From: Rhea pennata
Lineage: Eukaryota > Chordata > Aves > Rheiformes > Rheidae
Length of the DNA: 64,000 nucleotides
Assembly (NCBI RefSeq): GCF_028389875.1
Contig: NC_084678.1
Coordinates: 18,134,899-18,198,898, forward strand
Direction of reading: 5' to 3'
Of the stretch, positions 13,301 through 29,100 are shown piece after piece. How positions within the stretch are numbered: the first letter of the stretch is position 1; every line of letters begins with the position of its first letter. The notes below the pieces were generated by a model. It saw only the letters and a list, made by a program, of their open reading frames with translations. It searched no databases and had not been told where the DNA came from. Position numbers and translations under genes: made by a program.

Positions 13301-16300
13301 GCAGCCCAAGCGTTGTTTTGTAGTGCTGTCACGTGTCCAACTCTGCAATAATGGCAAGACTGTAGTTCTCATGGCACAATCAGGGACACATTAGCAAAAA
13401 GAACATCCTCAAAAAAAGGCAGAAAGTAAAGACATCCAGATTGACACAACATTACAGATATTCTTTCCAGCAGACACTACAAAAATCAGATCGTTGCTAC
13501 TCACGGACTTAAACCACATTGTGTGGACCTTCTTATACACAGTCATCTCTTTCAATTTTGCTAGTTTATAATTAAAGGGACATTTTACAGTTTGAGGAAA
13601 GTTAAATTCACTGTATTCACAAACGTTGTAACAAAGAAAGATAACCTATACAAACCAAAAAAGCTAATAATAGTGTTTGGCATAATATTAAGAGCCCAAG
13701 GCTATCTCAAATACTCTAGCTTGCAGACCACCAGCTTGTCAGGTTTTATTGTGATCTCTCTCAAATGGCAATAGGAAAATAAGCTCACCTTCAGCCTCTT
13801 GAGCAACCACTGCATGAGGCCCTGCTGTGCAGCTTCTGTGCACATCTCTGGTCGGAACTCTGCCATGTTCTCTACAATTGCTGAGAAAATAGACACAGAA
13901 AATATTAATTTCCCCTCCCCCATCTGCAGTTCAGCCCTCACCTGTATCAACACTGCTTTGCCAGGTCCTTCCTACAGCTGCACTGCTCTTTTCAATGTTA
14001 CTTATTTGCAAAACTGTCTGGTTTTGATGGTTCCTTAAGCTCAGGTGTACAATACTGTCTCATTTTTTTCACTGCTAACACAGTCTGTCTTCAGTGTGAT
14101 ATCACGTCTGCTGGAAGAAGACTAAGATATTTTCCCTTTATTCTGGTATCAATTTCCACTGTGCAAACTTAAACTAACAAGAGCTGATCCTTCACAACAG
14201 CATCAGCAAAAAATCCAAAATTCTTGCTTCCAGGATCTCTCATTCTTCCAGTCCTCAGAGACATAAGGAATCAAAGGATTTACCAACCTGAGCAACTGAA
14301 AAAAGTGGATGATGGTCTGAGTATTAATAATGGAAACACATTGCAAAAGAGTAACTATGTTGACAGTTAAGACTGGGGAGCAGAAGGATAATGATATAGT
14401 CTTATAAAATGTAAATTTTTTACCACATGAAGGTTAAATATATTCTAAGACATGAACAGCTCTCATAACTGAATAGAGTAAGGTTCATAGCTGAATACGG
14501 AGTAAACACATGGTCAGTAAATTAAGCTTTTTGGCACAATGCACAGAATTTCATCTGTATATCTGCGCATTCTTACATAATCACTTTGAGAAGAGGCACC
14601 TTGGAAACAGTCATGGAAAAACACTAGCTCAACAGATTTACGCTTTACTATGAGCAAGTTAAAGTTGGGCTTGAATGAAATTCACGCTAGCTTTACTTCA
14701 GTGTCGTCAGTTCAAGAAAAAGAAGGTAGAGGAGGAAGGGAAGCAGAGGGGTAAGCCTACCTCCCGTTGTACAAAATACAGAAAGAAGCAAGATGCTCTG
14801 CTACAGCCACTTACCAAGTGTGTTGTGGACACCATCAGCTTCTTCTTTCACACTTTCATCCAGGCGTTCTAAATTCTGGACCAACAAGGCCACAACCTGG
14901 CCCTCCACCTAAATTGCCACAGTTACAAGAAAAAAGAAAGAGGATTCAAAAAAGGAAGATATGGGAGGGAGAACAGGGAGATGGGAAAAGGATTAAAATA
15001 AACACATATTATACATATGTGTGCATGCGTGTTTGTGTACATATATAATATAACACCTCAGGAGATATTAATAATCTTGCTCTAAAATTGCAGGGCTAGC
15101 AAAGGATTCATCAAGTAAATCCATCACAATGTTTTTCTGAATTAGAAAATTTTGTGTTTCTCATGAAACAAGAACATCTGGAAGAAAAATATGACCCATG
15201 TCAGTCTTATTCCCTGAATCACCCCCAATTGATTTATAATTCCTCTGAATTCTTAAGCACTAGACACTTCAAACCACTAAGTATTAGCTAGCTGTCAGCT
15301 CTGCAAGCAGTTCTTCTACTTTCAATTGTTTACTGCTGGTCTATCTGCATTTTTGTTACATCTTCCATCTTAAGATGTCGATAAAGTTGAAGGAACAATG
15401 GCCAAATGTCCATATTCAAATGCAAAACCTATATGAGTATCAGTGTTGCATTTAAATCCTAGTAAGGTGGATATACCAAGTTGACCTGAGTGAGCTATTG
15501 AAATCCAAACAACAGATCAACAGCAGGTATGGGAATCTACATTTGCAAGTGAGATTCCAGCCCCCTAATCAAAAAGCTAGTACAAGTTGTCTGCTTTTAA
15601 AACTGGAATGGGACAAAGTCCAGTATGACTTTGGTGAGTTTCCCATCACAGTTGCAAGCCTGGGAAGTGTAAACTATCGTTCCAATTCAAAACACTGTCT
15701 TTGAATGCTGAACAATGAAGCCATGGAAAAATAAAGGTACCAGTTGCTGTGGAAGGCAATGCAACAATCTTCACAGGTAACCTAAAAGATTATACCTACT
15801 TTCTCAATGAACAAACAAAACATCATCTAAAAAGCAGATATCTAAACATTCCTCCCGAGATATGGCTGACCTGTTTCTTTCAAAAAGAAAAACAAAACCT
15901 GTAAACTTGGCTATTATCAGGGGGTTGGCTACAAGGAAAATAGAAAGAACTTGTTTGATTACTCTCTCTCAGCACATTTTATAGAAAATGTCTTCTCTAC
16001 CAGTTTCTCTTTTCCATTTCATTCATCAAGCAATCTTTCCATCAAGGGATAGTAATTAAAAATAGTCCTGAGGCCATCTGGAGGAACTCAGCTCAGGGCT
16101 ACTGTAATTAACCTTTGGAAGGCAACATTATAGTGACTGAACTAGAAGGATTGTAGGAGAAAAACAGCCTTTTCACCCTGGTCTTTTATAAACAAAACAA
16201 AGAAAAGAAAACCCGTAATTCCCTGTCTTTCAATTTCAACGTAATCGTTACAGATCAAGACTGATTCAGAATGTTTCACAAATGCAGCAATTCACTAGCA

Positions 16301-19300
16301 GAAGCTGCCTAAAAGGAGAATAGACATGTAGATCCTCATTTTTGCTGGGCATCACTTCTCTACAAAGTGCTTCTGCTCTTTTTGGCATTCTCCTCAAGTC
16401 TAACAGCAGAAGGCACCCAGCAAAAATGCCAAGAAAAGAGGAAGTCCATCAACACAGAGGACAAGAGGCGCTCAAGAGCATTAACTAGGCAGAAAGCATG
16501 GAAGACTCAGCAATGCTACTGCACATAGGTTGTTTAATCTCTATGGCAAAAAGAATCGTTATACCTAAACTCTCCTCCACCATTAAAATGTATTAGCTCT
16601 GTTACTTGAAAGTTTTCAAGCTTTTACTTTCTTTTAAAAGAAGAAAAAAGTGTAACCTCACTATAATAACACATGTTCCAGTTCAGCCACAAATTATTCT
16701 GCTTGAAACAACTACCAGGCAGAAGTCTACTGGTCTCCCTATGCAAGAGATTGGGCTAAAATATACGAAGGACAGCAGGGACATTGTGATAACAACCTGA
16801 GCTCGGTCTCAGATTTCAGTTTTTCTAGGGAGAAAAGAAATCACTCTTTTTTGTAAAAGAAGAAGAAAAATGCCAAGGAAGCCTTGATTTTCAGTAGAAC
16901 ACTATCCAAGTCAAAGATACTACTTTATTCTCCCTAACTGTATGAAAAAAAATCCCCCAGCCTACACAGATTTTGAAATATGAGCATATTCCTTCCAAAA
17001 AAAGAAAGTGGTCTAACAATTTGCAAGAACAGCCTACTCCCCAAACTCTGAGATTCCATTAAAGAAATCCATCAGAGCCCTAATTATAGCATTTCAGTTA
17101 TAAGAAAACAGACACATTAATTAGCAACTTCATCATGGTATCAGTATTAGGTAAAACCACAAGCTGTGGAAAGTGTGACAGACAGAGTATTCACTGCTCT
17201 GCAGGATAAGGCAGCCATTGTTCAGTCATCTAGAACAAGCTAGAGCTTACTACTTACTAGCGCATCTATGAGGACTTCAGCTCCTTCTTCACTCTCATGG
17301 AGAGTATCTATATCAGTCAGCTCTTGAAGCAAGTCTACCACAGCTATGGAAACATGTGGAAGATGTTAAGGACAACCAACACAGAGACAGACACATTTAA
17401 CATCATAATAACACTTCTCTGTTCTAAGCCAGCATGCTCATGCCATGATCCAGAACAGCTGGTAGTGCATTACACAGCTAAGGTAAGACTACTTCAGAAG
17501 ACAGTCTTCAGGAAAACTAAATATCAAGGAATTGTTATTCCTAACAATTAGGAATAATAAAACAAATGTCATCGTGTGCTCACCAGATCAGATAATTTTA
17601 CTGTTACTTGATGATACTTGCTTTTTGACATTTTTAAAACAAATATTATAGAGCTGGTATAACTAGTCACCATCTTGCATTATCAACAATGAATATAAGC
17701 ACAGAGAAATACATTATAATAATCTGATTTGGGTATTATCCTCTCAATGATACCCTTGCTAACCTAATACAGCATGCACCTAACAAGGCCACTGAATGAA
17801 GCAGAAGTGATAACCCCTTTCTGCCTGGCCCAATTAGGACAGCAGGCTCCTATAACCATGTACCTCACAGGAACAGCATAGCTTCTGCCAGCCCAATTTT
17901 CACTCATTAACACCAGGCTGCATAACACATGGTTCCCTTGACTGCTACACAGCTCTCTTGTACAATGAGACATATTCCATCTCATTAAACCCACTTTCTT
18001 ATTTTCTCAGACACTCTGATCAATCTTCCCCAATTCCCGCTGGGATAGAGCAGGATATGCAGTTTTCAGCATGTACTATATGGTAATTTTGTGATGAATC
18101 TTTAAAATTCACAGGCTAACAAACCAGCCTCCCAGGTCTCCTATTTATGCATTTGCTCAGACACACAAGTAGCAATAAGAAAGGTATTTTAATACAGCTA
18201 TTTTTAATAAGGTTACAGTCTTGACTTATCTAGTCTCAAGAAATCCTGTAATAAAGTTGCCTGTTCCAATCCCAAGCTAACCTATGTGTAGGCACTGCAG
18301 AACACATACATCAGTATGATTACTCCTTTCTTTATACTCTACAATAGTCCTTAACCAAGCCAAAGCTATCTGTATGTTTTCACGAGGGTGGATGCATCTT
18401 CAGATGATTGCTCTATCACTTCTACCTGAAGCTGCCATCAGGAACCAAACAGAAGCATGGTTATTACTTTTTGGGCACACAGTCACTTATATAAAAACAT
18501 GGTTGAAGGTATCAGGTACAACTTTTAAAAGCAAGTTAGGGCATGACTCAATAAACAAATTAAGAGAAAACAACCTGCCTTAAGTTTATTCTGCAAGGAG
18601 TCACATCTATCAAGTAACACCAGCTAGAGAAAGGGGCCAACAGAAACTGCATTGAGTTCAACAAATGCAAAGGCCTGCATCTGGGATGGAACAACCCCAT
18701 ATATTGGGGACTGACTGCAGAAGTAACAATTCTGCAGAAAAGAATCTGGAAATCCTGGTGGACAAGCTGAATATGAGTTAGCAGTGTGGCACTGCGGTGA
18801 TGAAGGTTAACTACATACGGCATTGCATTACTAACTGCAAAATCAACATATCAAGAGAACATACTGGCTGCTTGGCACCCATGTGGCAACATCTAGAATT
18901 CAGCTACCACAATAAGAGATACATATTGGACTGAGGAGAGTGGATGACAACTAAGGTGGTCAGGGGGCTAACACATAATATAAGAGGAGAGAGCGAGGGA
19001 ACAGAATATGATCAACCCAAGCTACACCAAGTCAGAAGTCCTAAAGACATTTAAGACATGAACATAAATACTGTATCCACAGAATGAATTTAAATGATTA
19101 AGTATAACTTGACCCCTGACCAGCTACCATGCAACTGTGCTCGAATCTCTCCAGCAGCCAGAAGAGAGTCCATTTTCTAGGGCATTCCTATCCAGGTAGC
19201 TTCTATTGAGACTTCCAATGACAATGTCAAATGGTCCTGAAGAATTTAGGAGAAGAAAAACAAGACCTCACTTGAGGTTTTCTGGACTTTCATTAATTAA

Positions 19301-22300
19301 ATCTTATTGGTGATCATCTTCCATTCACATGTTCTGTGCAAAACTACTCAATTCTTTGATTCAGCAGATTATTTGCACCCCCCCCAACCCAAATATTGCT
19401 TTTCTCTCCTTGCAATAGTCCCCTAAGACACTAAATTTAAATCAAACTTGAGGAATCACTTGTTTAGTATTCTCTTGGGAGAACTTATTTTAAGATCTTT
19501 TCCCACTAAGTTTTAGCAAAAACCTCAAAAAAACCTTGAGCCGTACCCTATTTTGTAATCTGTCTAGATGCTTCACTTCAACAGGGTTTCTATTCTGTAA
19601 ATATGCAGCAGCATTACCATAAGAAAGGCATTACTGCAGTTTCTGTCCTGGTTCTAACATATCTGAAAACATATCAAGTTTTATAACACAGAATATTTTT
19701 TCTTTCAAAACTGTAGTTCACAGGCCAAATTTCTATGCCTAAACTAACTGACAGGCAAGTTGCAAACCAATTTAAAAGAAGTCACAGTGAAAATCCTGAC
19801 AAGTTCTCAACCGTAGCCATGACCTTGGGACATGGTTTTTCATATTCCTGTACAGTCCAGCTTTTAAGGGCGCTATGAACCAGTCCGACTATCCCAGTCA
19901 AAATCCCTATAGTTTGCTTACTTTGTGAATGACAAATTTAAGACAACCTTATATAGCACACAAATGCCTGCGGTGTCTGGCTAAAAGAATAAAATATTAA
20001 ACTGTGATGACTGTGAAACTGGTTAGCATAGTAGGCGATTCCCATTGTAAAACAGTAAATCATTAACAAGCATTCAATTGAGAATAATTTCCATTATAGA
20101 TCACAGATAAGGCAAGCAGCAGTGTTTGCTGTTTTGCAGAAATCAGCATTCTACCAAGGTTAAGTTAACTACCAGTCAAAACAACCAAACATGTTAACAG
20201 TGTTTTGTAATGGAAACTGCTATGCAATAAAATATTTTTGTGTTTTATTTTTTATATTCTAACCACTGCTCACTTAGAAAGAATGAATTATGGTTTCTTT
20301 AGTACATAGTACTACATGGAAAAGTGATTAAAAAAAGAAAGAAAACCAAGAACCCTATATCAAACCACAAGAGCTAGCACTTACCAGTCCTTTTAATATT
20401 GCATATTTCAAAACATCTCAGAAAAGCAGGCAAGCATCACCTATCTCTTTACAGAAAATACAAGGAAGTCAAGAATTAAATGATTTTTCCAAGGTCATTA
20501 AGTGAAGAAAAGGTAAGAAGAAAAGCCACCAGAAGCCCCAAGTCCAATATGCATCCCACTAGGCTTCACTGTTCCTTCCGTTCACTAACATTTGTCAGGA
20601 CACAGACACAAGATATCTCAAATCATGGCACAATTTTTCAGTTTAATCTACTGTGGAATATTTTAAAAGCAACACAGATTAAGCTCTACTTTTAAAGACT
20701 CTGCACAATAGTAAGCCAAATATAATTCTATTTATCAGCTGGTGGCTAAGTGCCAAGGCAGCAAGATATTCAAAAAACAGTATTGTCCTTGTTTAGGATT
20801 ACCAAAGTCTTTAGCATACAGTACAGACTGAAAACTCTCTCCAAGATGTCCTCAGATCTTTAGAGAAGCAAGAGACAGCTGCACATAGGGGTCAGGTTCA
20901 GTGAGACCAGAAATGATTCATCATGGAAATATCTCTGGATATTCATGCAACTAAAGGGGCTACCCACACATTCAAACCTTGAGAAGACCAAATTAAATAT
21001 ATGAACACACGAAGAATTTATCATAGTTATAAATTAGGATGTAAAATTACAATGAGCTACTCCATAGTGGTTGAAAACATAAGAAAATTCAGCCCTCAGT
21101 GAAAAAGGAGTAACTAATTTCACTTTTACTGGGGACAATTCAAGGTGAAAGTCTATAGGTAGTGAGAACTATATGCTGCAAATCCAATACTTTAGTTTTT
21201 CCTGAGTTGTTCACCTATCTATACTCTAATGCAGCCACTCAAACTTAGATGAAAAGTTCATAAAACAAAAAAGGAGAACACTACCACTGAAAAAAACTCA
21301 GGATCAGTATTACTTGAACAAAGAAAGCTTTCACCCCAAAAAGGACATAAATTCAGTGCAGTGGGAAAGAAGAGAAAAACATATACAGCAGTCTCTGAAA
21401 CTAGCATATAAGAGATTACAGAAAAGTCTGTAAAAAGCCTTCCATAAGAGCACTGCTTTAAGAATAAAGGATATCTGTGTTGTCGTGTCCAAGCAGCCCA
21501 AGGAGAGACTGCACAGCATTCAGCTCCACCAGCAGGTGGTACAAGTCTGGCATAGTCGCAATCACATGCATTTCCTGAATGATGTCATTTAAATCCAGCT
21601 CAGATTCCATGAACCTAATGCAAGACAAAAATTATTAATGAAGAGGCAAGAAGTACATCCACTGTGCTTAGCAGACAACCCTTTCAGTAGGGAGAGCAAG
21701 GCATTCCACAAGATATTAGGCAAGACTTAAGCACCCAGCTACCACACAACCCCATGCTGATCCGTTCTGGCCACCTCACAGAGTCACTGAATTCAGAACT
21801 CACTATAAGCAGTTTGTGCCTCATTCTGTCTGGCTGCTACCCCTTGAAGTTTAATCATACAGCAGTATAACCTTCCTACAATATAAGTTGCATACTGTAA
21901 TTAAGTAGATTCAATACAATTCCATAAATCTGAAAGTTATAGAACTTCTCCAAAAGATCAAGGAGTTGTAACTAAACAGAGAAAACCCTGAATAAATATA
22001 TAAAGAAAAAAAAAGTCTCCAGAGTGATGCACTTTTGCCAGCTATCACATACTGGACAGCATGGCTGATCATTCTCTCCTGCCAACTGGTAATAACACTG
22101 ATGCTGGGAACAGCTAGTTAGCTCACACTTCTGAGAACAAAGCCATTTATTTAGATACCAAACAAAAAAAAGGAAATTTACAAAGCCTTATTTAACTTCT
22201 GTGCTCTCAAGATGCAAAGAGCAAAGTAGAAATTTAGTGCTGAAACTTCGCTAGCTGACATATAAACAACAGCAAGAGTTTAATAAACCAGGACTTTCTT

Positions 22301-25300
22301 CTCCATGCTGCAGTTGCAAGTGACATCTTTTTACCATATACCTCTCATCACCAGCAGTTTCAATAATGCCATTTTTAATTAACAATCTTAGTTTCAAACA
22401 CAGTTTATAAGAACTACATGGCATTAACTGCCATTACATAAGTTTAATGCAACCAAAAATATCTGTATACTCAATAAATTGATTTAGAGCTGAAACAAGG
22501 CAAAGGAAGAAAGGGCAACACAGAGGAGTTGAGCATGATTTTACTTCTCTGGATTGTCAGGGAACTTGATCCGCAGCTCCTGGTTTTTGTAAGACCTCTT
22601 CTCAAAGGTGAGAATCATCTTTTTCACTGAACTTTCATCCAGAGGTTCCTCCTAATCAAATTGCAAAACACAGAGCTTAAATTTGGATGGCTGGAACAAC
22701 TTCCTAGCAAAAAGCAGAATAATAATCAATATTCCGGATGTGATAAGACTGTACAGGCCCAAATCCATTAGGGATATAGCAAAGGAACAAATTGCAATCA
22801 TTGGAAGTCTCACTGCAGAAAGCTGACAAAACTCATACAGATTACCATTCATTTATTGATTTGCTCCAATTTTGATCAAAGGAAGTTCCCCAGAGCAAAC
22901 TCTTGTAAACTAGGTTTTTATAAATCAGAGGTTTACCAACTGAAAGTTCTCCAGAAGCTTTTCGTGAGCCTTTCTGCTACTGACATATTACAGTAAATCT
23001 GCATTAGCAGTTTTTATATAGGAAGTTTCTTTTCAGAATTCTATTGTATCATTTCTTTTTGTAGATCTAAATTCTGAGTTTATGCTCTTTGTATTTTCCT
23101 CACTTTGTCACTTAGACAAGTTTTCACTTTTATTTTTAAAGTCTCCTCTCTTGCACTCTTGTGCTTTCTTTTTATTTTTGGAGTTCTTCTGAAGTCTTTC
23201 TCAATTGGCATTTACATACATTCTCCTGTTTAAACATTAGTATAAAACCTTTTTGTGCAACCTCTCCCCGCTTGCACAAGTATGCTGAACTTGGTTGTGT
23301 TACAATCCCTATTACAAAGAAGTTCTCAAAAAAAAAAAAAAAAAAAGAAAAAAAAGAAAGAAAGAAAGAAAAAAAAATCCCATCCCCCCCCCCCCAAAAA
23401 AAAAAAAAAAAAAAAAAAAAGACCTTCCACATCTTAAGTTATGCGTCTCTCCAGTTCAGGGTTAAATCAAAAGTTGCTTCTGCTCTTGAGGATTCTTTGA
23501 TTAGTGACTAAGCAACAATCTTATGAGATCTAAAATTTAAACTCCTCCAGCAAGCCCCATTACAATAATAACACCAGTCAATAGGAAGATAGTCTTCTAT
23601 TATTATTGGATTTCCTACTTTCTCAAATTTAATCTGCTTTAGCGCTTCACAGTTCATGTCACCATCCCATTCAGGTAATCAATACTATAGTCCCCAAACT
23701 ATATTCTTTCTACAATAGAATTTCAATCCACATAGACACTGTCACAGATTCTGACACTGTAACCTTTTTTATTTTAATTCTCTGCTTTCTTTAATAAATT
23801 CCACTATACTACAGCCATCACAGTTTGCTCTATATCTTGTATTTAAAATTTGTCCAGTATTAAAAGCATCCCACAGATTAACTTCCTTCCATCAAATATA
23901 TTGATACAGTAAGCATCTCTGAAATAAAAGAGCATTTTGAAGGTACCTACATAAACAACGCTCCAAGATAATAAACACAAGATTTTGGTTCTAAAGAACC
24001 CTTGGACTTCTATCACTTAAAATGCCTGGATGTGTAAACTGTACTTGACAAACACAAGGGACTTGCACACTGCAGAAATTCACAAAACTCTAGCGAGTCA
24101 CAGCTTTTGGCTATATCCATTCATCCTGGAGCTCAAATGCTAAAGAAATCCTGTATTATCTTTCTCAGCTATCAGCAACAACTGTAACGGCAATAGCTCA
24201 ACATCAAAAAAACAAGGGAGATTTCAGAGACGAATGCTAGCAATGCTGTATACGAAAGACAACGATATTTTACAAACCCACATGATTCTGCAGTGGTGAA
24301 TATCACTTGCTTTTTTTTATCAAACAGGACACAGCCAGCAGGAAGCAAATATCTTCTAGATTTATACCAATCCATGTGTCACATTTATAAAGTGATCTTT
24401 TCCCTGGCCCTTGGCAGAAAGGCCAGTGTTGCATTGGATTTCTGTCTCCAAGGCTTGAAATCATTTACCCTTGACAGATGCTACCCCGCTCCTGTGACCC
24501 AAGACCTTTCTTCTACAGAAGAATGTTTGCTTATTTGCTGTTGCTGCACAACTAGAGAGAGGGGGAGAGTGGTAGAGGCTGGCTGCTAAGTGTACTGATG
24601 AGAATAACAGAAAACTAATTGAAATACAGAAGCTATTTCCTAACCATACATTTTAGAAGGCAATTAGGTATTCTTGTCATAAAACAGATATTAGGCTTTT
24701 TAAAAAAATAAACAAAAAATTTAAACATGCCCTTTCTCTTTTTAAACCTTCGGAGAATATATTTGGGAAGCCCTGTTTTAAATTACTGAATAACCTACAA
24801 CATAAGAAAGTAAAACCACAACCTTAAGCTGTATGTGGCATGTGAAAGTGATCAGTTAGTCTCATCATCCAAACAGAACAAAATATAAATCACAAAGTAG
24901 TAATTTAGCTACTGCTTATTTTTCATTGTTAATATATCTTTTTCAAGTATCTTCTCCTTTCCCTTCCAATTATTCATAGTGAGAAAAGTATAATGACATG
25001 TATGGAGAGTTTTACGCCAGCATTTGTCCCTTTTCTAAGATGGACACTTTGAATTCAAACAGATATAGACAATTTATTTTTCTTCTCAAGAGTTATGTCA
25101 TAACAAAAAAAAATCCTTTGAACAAAGGGCAATTGTCCTCTCCAGCCTCCTCTTTCCAACATGACACCAGCAACTTACCTCTTCCTCTTCCTCTTCTCCA
25201 TCCCTCTCCATTATCTGAAGAAGTTTCTTCTTCTCATCATCAGTTTCTTCCAGTGCAACAGACTCCTCTTCTCGGTGGCGATTATGTTCTCGTGCAGTAG

Positions 25301-26144
25301 CTTGTTTCCTCCGTGCTTTGATTTCTTCTTCCTCTTCATCACGGGGTCTTTTTGTCCCTCTGTTAGGCTAAAGGCAAAAAGAAATAAGGTGAACGATCAC
25401 AAACCTTTGTTGACCTTGCAAGCCGGAACACCAACACTACACTACTTACTGAAGAAATTCTCACAGCTTGTTTAAAAGATTTGATTACAATGTGCTTAAT
25501 TTAGTGAAGCAGACCATCAAAAGAATAAGATGAATAACTCTACCAAGTGCTATGTCAACATACACCTCATCTGATCCATGAATGTGATTCATGGGAAAAA
25601 TATCTTCAAAATAAAAAAACACAAGTATTTCAAAGGAATGTCCACACTGAACTGACCACTGATTATATAGCAGACAAGCTTCACTGGAAATCAAGGATCC
25701 AAAATCAACTAAGACAACTGAGACAGCTTCCTGTTTTACAAACAGAAGACCAATATACTTAAGCATATAGAAATCAAAGATATTTTTTTACCCATCTATC
25801 ACACAAGCTTATTTTGAATTTTTGTTGTACCCCAGTTTCCCTTGACTTCTCCTATCCTTCTGTCTAAAGTTTGCTCTCACAGAATCAAAGTCCCAGCTAG
25901 GACAAGAGTATTGTTGCTTACTACAATTCTGCAGAGGCTGGGAACCTGTTTAAACAGTGCATGTACCTCTACAGTTTGCTTGGAACACCCTATTATCTTA
26001 TTTGACAATTTCTAATTAATTGGCAACATCAAGGGTCACTTGCCAGGGACTAGAAAAAGTGCATTAACCCTAATCTCGTTTTAATTAGGGTAGAAAAGTA
26101 TGAAAGTGTTTGCATTGGAATAAAACACATTCAAAGCTAGATAG

Positions 26145-26186
<42 letters not shown>

Positions 26187-29100
26187 ACCAAAACACAAAC
26201 ACAAATGAAATAGATGACAGTGTCCATCTCCTGCCAGGTCCAATAAGAGTACAGGCCTCAAAGTGGGAATTTCAGCTTCCTAGAAGCTTGAGAACTTTTA
26301 GCCCCCAGAGGGCACTAAATCTTTCAGGCTTATAAGGTAGTCCTGCTGTGATTCTGATTAAAATAAGTATGCTGCACATCAGCTAACAGTGCCTCTCTGC
26401 ATAAAGCTAGAGAGCATTTATGTAGCTATTTATTTTAATATAAATGAAAGGCTAGCAACTGAAAACTTAGCTCTCAAGATGGATAAATGTAACCCCCACT
26501 CACAAAAAACACCAAAGAACACTTGAAGCTTTAAATATAATGACAGGCAAACAGGGCAGCAGACTGAACAATTATATTTTTAGGGGATTAGTGCTGTCAT
26601 CACTTTGGGTAAGAACAGAATCAAGGTTTTTGCTATACAGGACCATAAAAATTCAGACAACATATTAGCACAAATCTAAGCTCTAGATACTTGCTCCTAG
26701 CTAGATCTATTCAAACTTGATTATCTGTCTTCTCCCTTACTACATTTTCTCTGCTGTTTCAATTACAAATGGTACATTCCTGACTTAAACTCCTCTAAAA
26801 TGCTCCCATGCACATTTAAAGCAATTACTGAGGTCATAATTCAATAGCCGTGAAGTAGTACTCTACTTTGATTTTTTTGAAATTAAAAAAGTTATTCATT
26901 TGAATTTTTGTATATATTTTTTTAAGTAGACCTCTACTACAAATCTTCCAGATATACTGAACTATAATTTCACATAGATCAACTTTGAAACAAATGTGTC
27001 ATTGCCAGCAACCAATAATTTAAACCTTCCCGAACTAGCTAGCAATCCTCTCCTCTCGCCAAAAAAAAAAAAAAAAAAAGATGTTTTTCTAAATGGCATC
27101 ACCTAAAAAAAAAAAAAAAAAAAAAAAAAACCCAACAACAAAAAAAACCTACGTAAATAAACATGCCTTACTCAGTGTTCTTAATGGCAGGCAGGTCTTT
27201 GTCCTTCATATGCCCTTCTGCTCCCTCCTCAATATGCAGCATTAAAGAGCAACCCAATACATCCTAAATCACCTTTGACAGATCCTTAACATTACAAACA
27301 TAAACATAAAAACTAACAACACAAGAGGTCCTGAAGTTTACAGGAAAAAGCCCTAGAACATATGCCTTGGATATTCCTACTTCAGGCTCTGGAAGCTCAC
27401 TCCTCTCTCTCATTCCTAAACATTAAAAAGAAAAAGCAAAAAATCCGATGAGACTGTAGCTATAATGAGGGACCGTGGGAGCTCGTGGTTTGTCAGATGC
27501 AAAGCAGAGTACCATAGGAAGGGACTATATCACCAGAACCAGATCTAAATTAAAACTCCATCATGAAGCCAAAACCGTTTCCTCTGAGTATGCAATCTAC
27601 AGTATCAGAATTTGCAATCTGTTTCCAACTCAATTATTTTATCCTTTTTTTGCATTATGTATTGTTGGGGGGAGGAATCTTCCATAATACATAATAGAAG
27701 TCATTATGATAAATTATGAAAACACCCAGCATGCAATTATTAATGCTGCCAACATATCGGCAATAGACAGTAATTGAATTCCTAGGTAAACCTTATTAAG
27801 CAAGCATTAAGGTTCCTCCTTTTGTTATTGATGTTATGCTAAACCTTACTAAAAAAATTGCAGTTATCCAACAAGCATTAATAAAAACTAAGAAATCAAA
27901 GCATAAGTAAAACAGCTGTGTTTCTACTCATTTCATGAAAGATGCACAATCGTGAACAACTGATTTAAGACAAACATTATTTCCACTCTTTGATTTTTCA
28001 GTTTTGTTTTGCCCTTCTGTTTTCTAAAGGATTGCTACTAACCAACAAGAGTTAAGCATGTACACTGTTGAACTGGCATGTTTCACTACCCAAGAACATA
28101 TATTGTACGTAAACATTTATGTAAATAATTTCATAACTTCACACACCTACTCAAATTTTCACTTTTTGGTAGAAAATGCCAAGTTAATCACGTTTAATAA
28201 ACAAAACGTGTATCGCTTTCTACTCATTTTGGTTATGCTAAGGTGAATTTGATTTGAAGTTGGAATTTATTAGAAAGTATACAAGAAAAGCATTTTTTAT
28301 TAACTAAGCTTAATTTTGTTGTTATTGAACACAGTTCACTCACTACAATATATTCAAAAAAAGAGGTTTTCATTGAAATCTAATATTGTCAAGCAAAAAA
28401 CAGCCAATAGAGGGTTTAAAAAAAAACAAAAAACAACTCAGACATCTGTAAAATACTATAAAATAAACAAAAGCTGCTGATTGGTATACGGAGAATTCTT
28501 TCTCACCTTTCTCCACTATTCTTCAGTTGTATTTGGTTTTGATATTAATTGAAGTAGTCCAGTCTCCTGTGACAGACTGGAATTTGAACCTTCAGATGAC
28601 AGATCCTTTCTAGAAGTACACAGCGAAACAAAGGTCTTCATCTTTACATGAACATACAACTCAAGGTCCCCAAAGAGCAGAAATGAAAGCTCTCCCCTCG
28701 TACGTTGTGAAGGTGAGCAAAATTACGTCCTACGTCAGGGAACAGCGATCTATTCAGGGCCCATGCCTTGTCTTCCTTGGAGCAGTGATTACACATCAAT
28801 ATGAAGATTAAATATCCCATAGAAATCCGAAAACATATTGTTTAGACCTCTGATTGTTTCCTCCAAACACCAGAAAGGTTTAGGGAAATCTCACCAATGT
28901 AGCACCATATTACTACGACAGCTCCTTGGTAAGTAACTTTGTTACTGTGGTGTTCAGAAATTAATTGTTAACAAAACCTGAAATAAATTTCATAAGTGAT
29001 ACAACTTCTTTTGCAAGCACATCTCAGTCAATAGCAACCTGTTCAAAGGAGCCACTGAAAAAAAACTAAAGATGAGCTGTTAATTTGGAACGCTTGAAAG

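Noticed and set aside
23161-23511. Lysine/proline-rich frame
   Set aside because: Caused by the A-run/C-run simple sequence.
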